From: Phycisphaerales bacterium
GTDB taxonomy: Bacteria; Planctomycetota; Phycisphaerae; Phycisphaerales; UBA1924
Direction: 5' to 3'
NCBI GenBank assembly: GCA_028285065.1
Contig: JANQQG010000145.1
Coordinates: 1 to 37,755, forward strand
Length of the DNA: 37,755 nucleotides
Of the stretch, positions 7,476 through 16,258 are shown piece by piece. A program made the translations under genes and the position numbers. Position 1 is the first letter of the stretch. Each line of letters opens with the position of its first letter. Below the pieces are notes generated by a model that had not been told where the DNA came from, searched no databases, and was given only the letters and a program-made list of their open reading frames with translations.

Positions 7476-9601
7476 GCTGGCTCACACCGGGGCTCGCCGG
7501 CATCGTCGCGGCCATCGCCGTGCCCTCGCTGGTCATCCTCTACTTCCTCAAGCTCCGCCGGCGCGACCTCGAGGTCTCGACGACGCTGCTGTGGAAGAAG
7601 GCCATCCAGGACCTGCAGGCCAACGCGCCCTTCCAGAAGCTCCGACGCAACATCCTGCTCCTGCTCCAACTCCTCGTCCTCGGCGCGATCATCTTCGCGC
7701 TCGCGCAGCCGGTCCTCGACAACCAGGTCGTCGACGGCGCGCGCCACGTCATCCTGATCGACCGCTCCGCATCCATGTCCGCCGACGACGGTGGGGAGGG
7801 CGATGAGATCCGGCTCGAGCGCGCCAAGCGCGTCGCCATCGAGCAGATCGTCGAGTCGCTGAAGACGCCGAACGTCTTCGGCACCGGCGGGGACGAGGCG
7901 ATGGTCATCGCCTTCGATTCGGCCGCCGAGGTCCGCGTCAACTTCACCAGCGACAAGGCCGCGCTCATCCGCGCCATCGAGTCCATCGAACCGACGGACT
8001 CGACGAGCAGCCTCAACACGGCCTTCAAGCTCGCCAAGGCCTTCACCGGCACCCGCAAGTTCGAGGACCAGGTCCAGGAGAACGTCGGCTTCGTCCCGAC
8101 GGTCACGGCCACGCTGCACGTGATCTCCGACGGGCGCATCCCGGACGCCACGCGAGTCGAGGACCAGCGCGAGGACGAGGTCCTGTACTACGCCGTCGGT
8201 GAAGAGGACACGCCGAACGTCGGGATCACGTCCGTGCGTGCCGAGCGCGACTTCGAGAACCGCTCGAAGCTGGCGATCTTCGTGGGCCTGCAGTCGACCG
8301 CCACCGAGGCGCGGGGCGTCGACGTCGTCCTGACGATCGACGGGACCAGCCGTTCCGTGCGGCGCATCGAGGTCCCGCCGGCGACGCGCGAGGAAGCCGC
8401 GACCGAGGACGGGGCCGAAGGCTCCGACACGAGCGTGAGCATCGAGCCCGGTATCAGCGGCGTGGTCTTCAACGTCGACCGCCCGCAGGCCGGCGTCGCC
8501 ACCGTCCAGCTCAACCACACCGGGAGCACCGCACGAGCCGACGCGCTCGAGGCCGACGACACGGCCTACCTCGTCGTCCCGCCCTCCAAGCGCCTCAATA
8601 TGGTCCTCGCGACCGCCGGCAACCTCTATCTCGCCGACGCGCTCCGCGCTCTGCGTCCGGCGAACCTCGACGTCGTCCGGCCGGCGGACTTCCAGTCTCT
8701 GCTCGACACCGGTCGGCTCGCGCAGTACGACGTGATCGTCCTCGACGGCTTCTTGCCATTGATCCAGCCCGGCCCGCCCGCGGAAGGCGAAGAGCCCGGC
8801 GAGCCCCTTCCGGGCCTTCCGCCCGGGCGTGTGCTCGCGCTCGGGGTCGTCCCTCAGCCGCCGATGGGCGTGATCGACAACGGCGAGGGCGGCGCGGCGT
8901 TGTTCGTCGAGTGGGAGCGTGATCACCCGGCCCTGCGCCTCGCGGGGCTGAGCAGCATCGAGATGAGCCGATCGCGCAAGATCGAGGTCGCCAAGGCAAC
9001 GCCCGTGCGTGTGATCGCGCGGACGAACAACGGGCCCGGGATCTTCGAGGCCGCCGACGCGAGAACGCGCGCGATCGTGACCACGTTCGACCCGCTCAAC
9101 TCCGACTGGCCCTTCGAGCCCGGCTTCGTCCTCTTCCTCGGCGAGGCCGCCAACACGCTCGCGTCGGAGGGTGACGCCTCGATCGCGGCCCTTGTCAAGA
9201 CCGGCGAGACGATCAACCAGCGCCTGCCCGAAGACGCCACCGACGTCACCATGACGCGCCCGGACGGATCCGAGGAGGACCTCATCGCGGCCGCCGACGG
9301 CTCGGTCGTCTACGGGCCCGTCGAGTCGACCGGCCTGTACAGCTTCTCCTGGAAGGGCTCGGCCGGGCCCAGCGACCAGGAAATCGACGGACGCATCGTC
9401 CGCAGCGTTGCGGCAAACCTTGCGAGCGCCGACGAGTCGTTGATCTCGACGGAACCAACGCTCCCCCTGGCCGGGCGCATCGTCGCGACCGAGAACGACG
9501 AGCGTGCCGGCAAGATGGAACTCTGGCCCTGGCTGCTCATCGGCGCGCTGGCGATCATCATGCTCGAGTGGTTCGTCTACAACCGCAAGGTGCACGTGTA
9601 G
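7472..9601 (+). CDS. BatA-like VWA-domain membrane protein
   Basis: A 709-residue membrane protein. The N-terminus matches the BatA/aerotolerance-regulator N-terminal domain: a first helix (about 8-26), the motif FLKLRRRDLEVSTTLLWKKA, and a second helix (about 60-80) ending in FALAQP. A VWA domain follows with intact DRSAS metal site at residues 97-101 and VISDGR later. A long beta-rich periplasmic region with a GATase-like segment precedes a C-terminal helix WLLIGALAIIMLEWFVY. I start at ATG 7472, which restores the normal N-terminus; the track start at 7394 adds residues read from the DUF58 gene. It is the last gene of the operon. MoxR probably acts on it, by family analogy. Confidence 0.9.
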   Translation: MSWLTPGLAGIVAAIAVPSLVILYFLKLRRRDLEVSTTLLWKKAIQDLQANAPFQKLRRNILLLLQLLVLGAIIFALAQPVLDNQVVDGARHVILIDRSASMSADDGGEGDEIRLERAKRVAIEQIVESLKTPNVFGTGGDEAMVIAFDSAAEVRVNFTSDKAALIRAIESIEPTDSTSSLNTAFKLAKAFTGTRKFEDQVQENVGFVPTVTATLHVISDGRIPDATRVEDQREDEVLYYAVGEEDTPNVGITSVRAERDFENRSKLAIFVGLQSTATEARGVDVVLTIDGTSRSVRRIEVPPATREEAATEDGAEGSDTSVSIEPGISGVVFNVDRPQAGVATVQLNHTGSTARADALEADDTAYLVVPPSKRLNMVLATAGNLYLADALRALRPANLDVVRPADFQSLLDTGRLAQYDVIVLDGFLPLIQPGPPAEGEEPGEPLPGLPPGRVLALGVVPQPPMGVIDNGEGGAALFVEWERDHPALRLAGLSSIEMSRSRKIEVAKATPVRVIARTNNGPGIFEAADARTRAIVTTFDPLNSDWPFEPGFVLFLGEAANTLASEGDASIAALVKTGETINQRLPEDATDVTMTRPDGSEEDLIAAADGSVVYGPVESTGLYSFSWKGSAGPSDQEIDGRIVRSVAANLASADESLISTEPTLPLAGRIVATENDERAGKMELWPWLLIGALAIIMLEWFVYNRKVHV

Positions 9602-9648
9602 GGCAGAGACTCGCGAGGCTCCGTGTCCTCCCCGCTACAGATCCGCAC

Positions 9649-10302
9649 TCACTCGACGACCATCACCTCGTCCAACCCCTTGCGCTCGAGCTGAGGGACC
9701 ACGCAGTCGTCCGCCGGGTACCCCACCGGGATCAGCAAGAACGGACGCTCGTGGTCGGGCCGACCGAGCACCTCGGTCAGGAACTTCATCGGGCTCGGCG
9801 TGTGCGTCAGCGTCGCGAGGCCAGCGTGGTGCAGGGCCGCGAGGAGCATGCCGGTCGCCAGGCCGACGGACTCGTTGAGGTAGTACACCTGCCCGCCCTC
9901 GTCGGTCTTCGCGAGCTTGAAGACGACGATCAGCCAAGGCGCGATCTCGAGGAACGGCTTGTGCTCGTCCGTCCCGAACGGGCGCAGGTCCTCGAGCCAC
10001 TCCTCGCTCGCGCGACGGGTGTAGAACTCGTGCTCCTCCTGCTCCGCGGCCTGGCGGATCTTGCTCTTCACCTCCGCGCTCTGCACGCAGACAAACCGCC
10101 AGGGCTGCTTGTGGGCGCCCGAGGGAGCCGTGCTGGCCGCCCGGACGCACCACTCGATCGTCTCGCGTGAGACCGGCCGGTCGCTGAACATGCGCACGGT
10201 CCGGCGCTTGTCCATAGTGTCGAAGAACGCCCGAGCGGCCTCTTCGGGGCCGACGCCGGGGTCGTAGCGGTCCAGGGGGATCATCGGCATCTCGGTCGAC
10301 AT
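9649..10302 (-). CDS. Iodotyrosine deiodinase-like nitroreductase-fold flavoprotein
   Basis: A 217-residue FMN protein of the nitroreductase superfamily. TVRMFSDRPV and TAPSGAHKQPWRFV (about 36-71) are FMN-binding segments, and the pattern matches iodotyrosine deiodinase (IYD) rather than generic nitroreductases. Human IYD uses Glu157, Tyr161 and Lys182 to bind the halotyrosine zwitterion; the same spacing is present here as Glu90, Tyr94 and Lys115. PVGYPADDCVVPQLERKGLDEVM also matches the IYD C-terminus. The likely reaction is reductive dehalogenation of halotyrosines. I start at ATG 10302, which has GGAAGGA upstream; the track start at 10332 does not. It is monocistronic and convergent with the VWA gene. 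The IYD residue numbers are from memory. Confidence 0.82.
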   Translation of the reverse strand: MSTEMPMIPLDRYDPGVGPEEAARAFFDTMDKRRTVRMFSDRPVSRETIEWCVRAASTAPSGAHKQPWRFVCVQSAEVKSKIRQAAEQEEHEFYTRRASEEWLEDLRPFGTDEHKPFLEIAPWLIVVFKLAKTDEGGQVYYLNESVGLATGMLLAALHHAGLATLTHTPSPMKFLTEVLGRPDHERPFLLIPVGYPADDCVVPQLERKGLDEVMVVE

Positions 10303-10422
10303 CGCTCGGCGTCCTTCCGCGTCGCCCGCCACCCCAGCCCCGACCTACCCAGGGGCCCCACCGTCCGCCGCTCCCACGCGAGCGGTTCCAGCCGACCCCA
10401 CTGTGGTGCCGATAGTCCCCCA

Positions 10423-13233
10423 ATGGCACGCGCCATGCAACGCCTGCTCTGCGCCCTGGCCGCCCTGACCGCGACCGGCGCGATCGCTGCCTGCCCCGCT
10501 CTCGCCCAGCCAACGGACCTGAACGCCCGCCCGTCCACGGCCAAGCGCGTGGTCCACGTCTTCGACTTCGAGGAAGGGGACTTCAACCCCGAGCCGGTCC
10601 CCCGCTACTGGTACCGCGCCCAGAACGACCCCGAGGTCAGCCTCCGCCCCGGCTTCCCGCTCTTCAACCGGGCCGTCATGGACGGGACCCACAGCTTCAG
10701 CGGGAAGACCAGCGTGCTGCTCCCGACGGCCGGGGGCTCGACCTCCCTGCGTCTCCAGCCGGGGATCATCCCGGTCCTCCCCGGTGCGGACTACGTGATC
10801 TCCTCGCGCGTGCGCGCGGTTGGGCTGATCCACTCACGAGCGTTCCTGCGCGCACGCTTCCTCGATGAGCGTCGGCGCGTGATCCCCGGATCCGAGCGCC
10901 ACTCCGCCCCGATCGGCGCAAGCGTCGAATGGACCGAAGCGGTCGTCCAACTCCAGGGCCTGCCGAACGCGAGCTTCCTCGAGATCGACCTCGAACTGCT
11001 CCAGCCCGAGCAGTTCCTCCCGGCCCCGCCACTGCCCGAGCGCGACGTGGTGTGGCCCCAGGACTACCGCGCACGAGCGTGGTTCGACGACGTCAGCGTG
11101 TTCCAGGCACCGCGCGTCACGGTGCGGACCGACGAGGCCACCGGCGTGGTTGTCGGCCCGACGCCACCCGAACTGCTGGTGACGGTCCGCGACATGGTCG
11201 GCGAGCGCCTCACCGCCAGGCTGCGCGTCGAAGACGTCGCCGGTCGGGTGATCTTCGAGCAGGTCTTCCCCGCTGATCCGTCGGGGCGCGAAATGGCACG
11301 CCCGATCCCCCTGACCAAGCACGGGTGGTACCGCGCCATGCTCCAGGTCGATGGACCCGGGGGGCCCGTCGGCTGGTCGGAGATGCACATGCTCTGGCTG
11401 CCCGAGCCGGATCCGACGTCGCCCCCGTTCCGCGATCCGCCGAGCCCCGACCGCCGGCGCTTCGGGTTGCTCATCGAGAACGCGCCGACCGATCGTCTCG
11501 ACACGCTCCCGGCGCTGTACGACCGCTCCGGCGTGGGCGCGCTCACGCTCGACGCCTACGGACCCGAGGTCGGCCCGGCAACGATCGACGCCGACTTCGC
11601 GCAACGCCGCCCCGTCATCGACGCGCTGCTCGCACGCAACGCCGAGCTCACACTCGCGCTGACAGGCGTGCCCGATGCGCTCGCGGCCCGCCACCACCTC
11701 GATCCCGACGACCCGCTGCAGCTCGCAGAGCTCGACCCCGCGCTCTGGACGCCCCACCTGCTCCCAACGCTCGACCTGTTCGGCCAACGCATCACGCACT
11801 GGCAGCTCGGGCCCTCGGGATCGGACGCCGCGTTCTGGAGCGATGACCTCACCGGCGCGATCGACGCACTGGCCGACCCCATCCGGCGTCTGGTACCCGG
11901 CCCGACGATCAACGTGCCCTGGCGCGCCGAGTTCCCGCCTCCCGAGCACCCGGCGCGCACGAGCGACGGCTCCACGGCGCGCACCAGCGTGCTCGCGGCT
12001 ACGCCCGTCGGCTTCGGGCCCGATGCGATGGCGACGATCGTCTCCGGCTGGGAGTCCGAGGCGCCCGACCTCGCAATCGGCATCGAGTTGCCCGACGGCG
12101 CGGAGGTTGGGCACGTCACGCGCATCATCCACCTCGCCCAGAACGCCATCAGCGCCTGGGCCGCCGGCTCCGAAGACGAGGGCACGCCCCCGTCGATGGC
12201 GATCGCGACCCCATGGGCCTGGCCCAAGCGCCCGGGCCAGTCCGCGGCCCCCGCACCGGAGCTCGGTGTGTGGCGCACGCTCGTCGAGCGCCTCGGCGGG
12301 CGTCGTGCCGTAGCAACCGTCCCCGCAAGCCCCGGCGTGCGCGCCTACGTGCTGGCGGAGCCATCGAGCGACGGGACCTACTTCCCGCGCGGCGCGCTCG
12401 TCGCGTGGAACGAGTCGGCACTCGAGGACGACGCAACGCTCACCATCCACCCGAGCCGTGACGCGCCGCTCGAACTGGTCGATCTCTTCGGCAATCGCAC
12501 ACTGCTCGCCCCCGCCGGCCAGACCGAGCCCGTCACGATCACGACCGGCCCGGAGCCCGTCTTCGTCGAGGGCGTCGACCCGTACCTGGCCGCCTTCATC
12601 GCGGCATTCCGGATCGAACCCGAGTTCGTCCCGTCGCTGATCATCGAGCACCGGCGCAGCCTGGTGATCGCCAACCCCTGGCCGGTGCGCATCACGGGCA
12701 AGCTCCAGATCGTCGAGCCCGGCCCCGAGGCCGACTGGCCCGGTTGGACGTTCTCACCCAAGGCGGTCCAGCCGTTCAGCCTCGGCCCCGGACAGAGCGC
12801 AACGCTTCCCCTGTCGTTCGCGTTCGGCCCCGGCGAGGAAGCCGGCCCGCGCGAGATCGTCAGCGTGGTCCGTCTCACCGCGGACCGCCCGTACCCACCG
12901 ATCCGGATCGCGACTCGAATCGAGATCGGCCTGCGCGACCTCGAGGTGGCGACGGACGTACGCCTCGCGCCCACGCCTTCTGGCCCGGACGTGGTCGTTG
13001 CCGTCCGTGTCACCAACGTCGGCAACACGCCGCGCACGATCGTCCTGCGAGCCGCGGCCCCCGGTCAGCCCTCCCAGCAGATCCCCATCAGCAACCTCGC
13101 CCCCCATGTGCCAACGACGCGCCAGTTCGTCTTCCCCGGCGCGGCCGCCACGCTCTCGGGGCGCAGGGTGCGGATCGGCCTCGACGACGTGGATTCGCCG
13201 GGACGCCTGAACACCTCCGTGATCGTGCCATAG
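10423..13233 (+). CDS. Large secreted protein, possible glycosidase-like fold, function unknown
   Basis: A 936-residue predicted secreted protein with a signal peptide (about 1-29, ending in PALAQ). Residues about 40-235 look like a beta-sandwich carbohydrate-binding type domain (FDFEEGDF, then DDVSVFQAPRV). The middle (about 340-640) has alternating strand/helix pattern resembling a TIM-barrel of glycoside hydrolases, but I cannot identify paired catalytic acids. The C-terminal third contains Ig-like segments (NPWPVRITGKLQIVEPG and VRVTNVGNTPRTIVLRA). There is no Shine-Dalgarno; instead GATAGT ends 6 nt before the ATG. It stands alone between divergent and convergent neighbours. A role in polysaccharide handling is only a guess. 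Confidence 0.6.
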   Translation: MARAMQRLLCALAALTATGAIAACPALAQPTDLNARPSTAKRVVHVFDFEEGDFNPEPVPRYWYRAQNDPEVSLRPGFPLFNRAVMDGTHSFSGKTSVLLPTAGGSTSLRLQPGIIPVLPGADYVISSRVRAVGLIHSRAFLRARFLDERRRVIPGSERHSAPIGASVEWTEAVVQLQGLPNASFLEIDLELLQPEQFLPAPPLPERDVVWPQDYRARAWFDDVSVFQAPRVTVRTDEATGVVVGPTPPELLVTVRDMVGERLTARLRVEDVAGRVIFEQVFPADPSGREMARPIPLTKHGWYRAMLQVDGPGGPVGWSEMHMLWLPEPDPTSPPFRDPPSPDRRRFGLLIENAPTDRLDTLPALYDRSGVGALTLDAYGPEVGPATIDADFAQRRPVIDALLARNAELTLALTGVPDALAARHHLDPDDPLQLAELDPALWTPHLLPTLDLFGQRITHWQLGPSGSDAAFWSDDLTGAIDALADPIRRLVPGPTINVPWRAEFPPPEHPARTSDGSTARTSVLAATPVGFGPDAMATIVSGWESEAPDLAIGIELPDGAEVGHVTRIIHLAQNAISAWAAGSEDEGTPPSMAIATPWAWPKRPGQSAAPAPELGVWRTLVERLGGRRAVATVPASPGVRAYVLAEPSSDGTYFPRGALVAWNESALEDDATLTIHPSRDAPLELVDLFGNRTLLAPAGQTEPVTITTGPEPVFVEGVDPYLAAFIAAFRIEPEFVPSLIIEHRRSLVIANPWPVRITGKLQIVEPGPEADWPGWTFSPKAVQPFSLGPGQSATLPLSFAFGPGEEAGPREIVSVVRLTADRPYPPIRIATRIEIGLRDLEVATDVRLAPTPSGPDVVVAVRVTNVGNTPRTIVLRAAAPGQPSQQIPISNLAPHVPTTRQFVFPGAAATLSGRRVRIGLDDVDSPGRLNTSVIVP

Positions 13234-13242
13234 CGACCGGTC

Positions 13243-14100
13243 TCAGGCGGGTCGGAGGATGTACACGCCGTAGCCACCGCGTGGGTCGACGTCCTCTCCG
13301 AACTCATCGACGACGCTGTCGAGACGCATCGCGGAGTCATCGATGAGCGCCATCCACTGCCAGACGTCGTACGTGCGCAGCACGTAGCTGCTGACCATCT
13401 CCTCGACGCCGCCGGGGCGCGTGATGGTGAAGTGGCTGATGACGCGCTCGCCTCGCTCGCGCCCAGCGATGTTCGCATCCGGCGGGAGGTACTGGACGAC
13501 CTGCTTGACGTGGAGCGATCCGCGGCGTGCCTCCCAGACGTCCTCGGACGGGAAGACGACTCCCGGATCCTCGAGGCTCACACCCAGTGCGTACACCCCG
13601 CCCTCGCGCAGCACGCTCGCCATGGACGCCAGGTGCGCCAGCATCGCTTCGTCCGTCTCGAGGTGGCGCACCGTGTTGATCAGGTTGAATGCGAACGACC
13701 AGCCCTTCCAACCCTTCCCCCCCGACGCCTTGACGTCGGCCGGCGCAAAGTCGGTCATGTCCCCCTCGACGAGCGTCGCCTCGAGCCCGAGCCGCTCCAC
13801 GCGCTCACGCGCGTACGCGACCATCGCAGGGTTCAGGTCGATACCGCCGACGCGCCGGCCGCGTGATGCCGCGACCCGCAGGTACCGACCCGAGCCGAAA
13901 CCGGGCTCGAACCACGACTCGGCCTCGCGCGTGCGCGGGCGCACGAAACGGGCGGCGATCCGCTCGAGCCCGTCCACCTCGTGCGCCGTCCGCGGCGTAT
14001 GGATGACGTCGTACACCACCGGCTCGTCGTAGAACTCGACGGGCTTCGGATGCGACGCGTCAGCGCCGGTGCTCGAGTTGGCCCTGGTACCCTTGGACAC
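13243..14100 (-). CDS. Class I SAM-dependent methyltransferase
   Basis: A 285-residue Rossmann-fold methyltransferase. Motif I is EPGFGSGRYL (about 65-74), with acidic residue Asp88 in GGIDLNP at the end of strand 2 for the ribose hydroxyls, and VEGDMTDF as motif II. The C-terminal half, with FNLINTVRHL and a long beta region, is the substrate part and is not recognisable. It starts with GTG at 14100; no Shine-Dalgarno is visible, but TAGGCT ends 6 nt before the GTG, suggesting a leaderless mRNA. It is divergent from the DinB gene and ends 9 nt from the secreted protein. The substrate is unknown. Confidence 0.8.
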   Translation of the reverse strand: MSKGTRANSSTGADASHPKPVEFYDEPVVYDVIHTPRTAHEVDGLERIAARFVRPRTREAESWFEPGFGSGRYLRVAASRGRRVGGIDLNPAMVAYARERVERLGLEATLVEGDMTDFAPADVKASGGKGWKGWSFAFNLINTVRHLETDEAMLAHLASMASVLREGGVYALGVSLEDPGVVFPSEDVWEARRGSLHVKQVVQYLPPDANIAGRERGERVISHFTITRPGGVEEMVSSYVLRTYDVWQWMALIDDSAMRLDSVVDEFGEDVDPRGGYGVYILRPA

Positions 14101-14136
14101 GCAACGAGCCTACGCCCAAGCCGGAGGACGGACCCC

Positions 14137-14661
14137 ATGACCCGCCAGGAAACCCTCGCAAACGCCGTCATGGCGACCATGCCGCTCTTTACCCGCTTCC
14201 TCGCCGGCTTCACCGACAACAACCGCACGCACCAGGAGCCAGGCATGCCCGGGCACGCGGCCTGGCAGTGCGGACACTGCGCACTGACCATGCACCACCT
14301 GGGCGCGGTGCTCGACGACGGGGCGTTCCCCCCCGAGGACGACTTCTACCCGCGCGAGGTCGACCACGGCGACATTCACAAGTTCGCCCACATGATGGTC
14401 CGCAAGGACTCCGTCCCTGTTGATGACCCGAACCTCTACCCGACGATGGACCGGGCACAGGCAATCTTCGAGCGCGCGTGCGAGCGACTCGCCGCGGCAG
14501 CACGCAACGCGAGCGATGCCCGCCTCGACGAAGAGATGGACTGGGGTGGAACGATGTTTGCGCGCCACCTGCTCGTGCACCGCGTCTGCTTCCACAACGC
14601 CTGCCACGCCGGCCAACTCACCGACCTTCGCCGGATGATGGGCATCCCCCCGATCCTCTGA
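14137..14661 (+). CDS. DinB-superfamily four-helix protein (first of three)
   Basis: A 174-residue protein of the DinB/YfiT fold, a four-helix bundle that usually carries a His-rich metal site and, in characterised relatives, acts as a thiol-dependent transferase. The segments MHHLGAVLDDG and FHNACHAGQLTDLRRMMG supply the His residues expected on helices 2 and 4. I start at ATG 14137 with GGAGG nine bases upstream; the track start lies in the divergent methyltransferase. It is more distant from the other two DinB genes in this window than they are from each other. Function beyond the fold is unknown. Confidence 0.75.
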   Translation: MTRQETLANAVMATMPLFTRFLAGFTDNNRTHQEPGMPGHAAWQCGHCALTMHHLGAVLDDGAFPPEDDFYPREVDHGDIHKFAHMMVRKDSVPVDDPNLYPTMDRAQAIFERACERLAAAARNASDARLDEEMDWGGTMFARHLLVHRVCFHNACHAGQLTDLRRMMGIPPIL

Positions 14662-14709
14662 CCCCCCGGTTCCCCACCACCCACACAACAACCGACCCTC
14701 TGTTCCGAT

Positions 14710-14846
14710 GCCCCGTTGGGCGCCCTGTACACACAGGAGGGGGGTTCGTGCGAAAACGCGGAACGGGGCGCGAACCACGCTCGTATGGAAAGAAGACCCA
14801 CCACGAGCGCCGCCTTGCCATTCTCCTCGGCGAGGCGGCGTTTTCA
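14710..14846 (+). ncRNA. Candidate structured RNA ending in an intrinsic terminator
   Basis: The gap between two DinB genes contains an 8-bp long-range stem (GCCCCGTT at 14710-14717 with AACGGGGC at 14762-14769) enclosing a CCTGT-ACAC-ACAGG hairpin and a GCG-AAAA-CGC hairpin. Another stem, CGCTCGT at 14778-14784 with ACGAGCG at 14803-14809, leads into an intrinsic terminator. No Rfam family is recognised, and no clear promoter is seen. It could be a small RNA, the structured 3' UTR of the upstream DinB gene, or chance pairing in GC-rich DNA. Confidence 0.3.
14808..14846 (+). terminator. Rho-independent terminator
   Basis: A 12-bp stem (CGCCGCCTTGCC with GGCGAGGCGGCG, one G-U pair) with a 9-nt loop is followed by TTTTCATT. 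It separates the first DinB gene from the second, whose ATG is only about 20 nt downstream. Confidence 0.75.
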
Positions 14847-14865
14847 TTCTGGGTAGGCTGGCGTC

Positions 14866-15360
14866 ATGGCACAGTCAGACCCGCTCACGATTCTGCTCAC
14901 ACACGACGCCTGGGCCACACGCAACTGCCTCGATGCGTGCGCCGCGCTCTCCGACGAGCAGTTCAACCAGCCCTTCGAGATGGGCTGCGGCTCCCTGCAC
15001 GACACGCTCACGCACATCCTCGGCGCCAAGCGCGGCTGGACCGACATGCTCGTCGGACGCGAGCCGCGCGTGCGCCTCGAGGAAGGCACGCGCACGTGCG
15101 GGGAGCTGATCGAGATGAGCGAGGGGATCGACCGCGAGTTCGATGAGGCCGTGCGCGCACACCCCGTCGATGGGGTCGCCAGCGCCGAGCGAGGCGGGCG
15201 CAGCTACTCCTTCATGCGCGGCGGCGTCGCAACGCACGTGACCACCCACGCCATGCACCACCGTGCCCAGTGCCTCAACATGCTCCGCCAGCTCGGCGTG
15301 GACCCACTCCCGCCCGTCAGCGTGCTCGAATGGATGCTGATCGTGGATCCGGTGGGTTAG
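14866..15360 (+). CDS. DinB-family protein (second of three)
   Basis: A 164-residue DinB-fold protein with a clear triad of metal-binding His regions: GSLHDTLTHILG on helix 2 and THVTTHAMHHRAQCLNMLRQLG on helix 4. It closely resembles the protein encoded at 19031-19537 along its whole length, so the two are paralogues. There is no Shine-Dalgarno; TAGGCT ends 6 nt before the ATG, directly after a terminator, which suggests its own promoter and a leaderless mRNA. The ankyrin gene follows after 31 nt and may be co-transcribed. Proteins of this type are often annotated as damage-inducible, but the cellular reaction is unknown. Confidence 0.85.
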   Translation: MAQSDPLTILLTHDAWATRNCLDACAALSDEQFNQPFEMGCGSLHDTLTHILGAKRGWTDMLVGREPRVRLEEGTRTCGELIEMSEGIDREFDEAVRAHPVDGVASAERGGRSYSFMRGGVATHVTTHAMHHRAQCLNMLRQLGVDPLPPVSVLEWMLIVDPVG

Positions 15361-15391
15361 GGCGCGAGCCACGATCCCAGACGGGCACGCA

Positions 15392-16258
15392 ATGTCAGAC
15401 GACCTCCAGATCGCAATCTGGGACAACGACGCCGAGCGGGTGCGATCACTGCTCGCGGCCGGCGCCGGTCTCGCCAGCATCGATGAAGAGGGTGCATTCG
15501 CCGAAGTCATGTCCGCCGAGATCGCCACACTGCTCATCGCGCACGGTGCCGATGTCAACACCCCCCACAGCGACGGCTGCACGCCGCTGATCTGCGCTGC
15601 GTGTAACGGCGCGCCCGATGTAGTGCGTGTCCTGCTCAAGCACGGAGCCGACCTCCACTATCAATACGACAGAGGCTTCACCGTGCTCATGGCGGCCGCG
15701 GGCGGGAATGACACGACCCCCGAGTGCATTCAACTGTTGCTCGACGCCGGTGCCGATCCCAAGGCGGTCTCGCTGCTCGGATGGAACGCACTGCATGCGA
15801 GTGTGGACGTATCGCGCGGCGGGGCATCGGACTGGGACGCCTTCCCGACCAACCGGCGGGCGGTCATGCGTCTTCTGGTCGAAGCCGGCACCGATCTCGA
15901 GCAGCGCAACCTGCGAGGGCTGACACCGCTCGCACGGGCCGTCATTGACGGCTCCCCCTTCGAGGCGCACGCCCTGCTCGAGCTCGGCGCCGACGCCACC
16001 GTCCGAGTCGAGGACTGCGGGCACGTCCTAATGCCGCCCGGCGGGACCCTGCTCATGTTCGATTACTACGACGAGGAGACACCAGGGCTCTTCCGCGCCC
16101 TCCTCGCGGCCGGGGCCGACCCGCGCGCACGATCGACACGCGGGCTCACAGCGCTCGGCCTGGCGTCCCGAGAAGAACGCGGTGACAACCCGCACGCCCG
16201 CGACTGCGCAGCGATCCTGCGAGAGGCGCTGGGGGACGCGCCCGGATCACTCGACTGA
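15392..16258 (+). CDS. Ankyrin-repeat protein
   Basis: A 288-residue protein composed almost entirely of about six to seven ankyrin repeats, for example DGCTPLICAACNGAPDVVRV LLKHGAD-type units and LRGLTPLARAVIDGS. No signal peptide or membrane helix is visible, so it is predicted cytoplasmic and to bind another protein. The ATG has no good Shine-Dalgarno, and it probably depends on the DinB transcript 31 nt upstream. Its last 12 nt overlap the 3' end of the opposing SRPBCC gene. No partner can be named from the sequence. Confidence 0.87.
   Translation: MSDDLQIAIWDNDAERVRSLLAAGAGLASIDEEGAFAEVMSAEIATLLIAHGADVNTPHSDGCTPLICAACNGAPDVVRVLLKHGADLHYQYDRGFTVLMAAAGGNDTTPECIQLLLDAGADPKAVSLLGWNALHASVDVSRGGASDWDAFPTNRRAVMRLLVEAGTDLEQRNLRGLTPLARAVIDGSPFEAHALLELGADATVRVEDCGHVLMPPGGTLLMFDYYDEETPGLFRALLAAGADPRARSTRGLTALGLASREERGDNPHARDCAAILREALGDAPGSLD

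Noticed and set aside
7373-9595. 740-residue minus-strand ORF opposite the BatA-like gene
   Set aside because: It mirrors a gene with clear BatA and VWA motifs; the composition is that of a GC-rich shadow.
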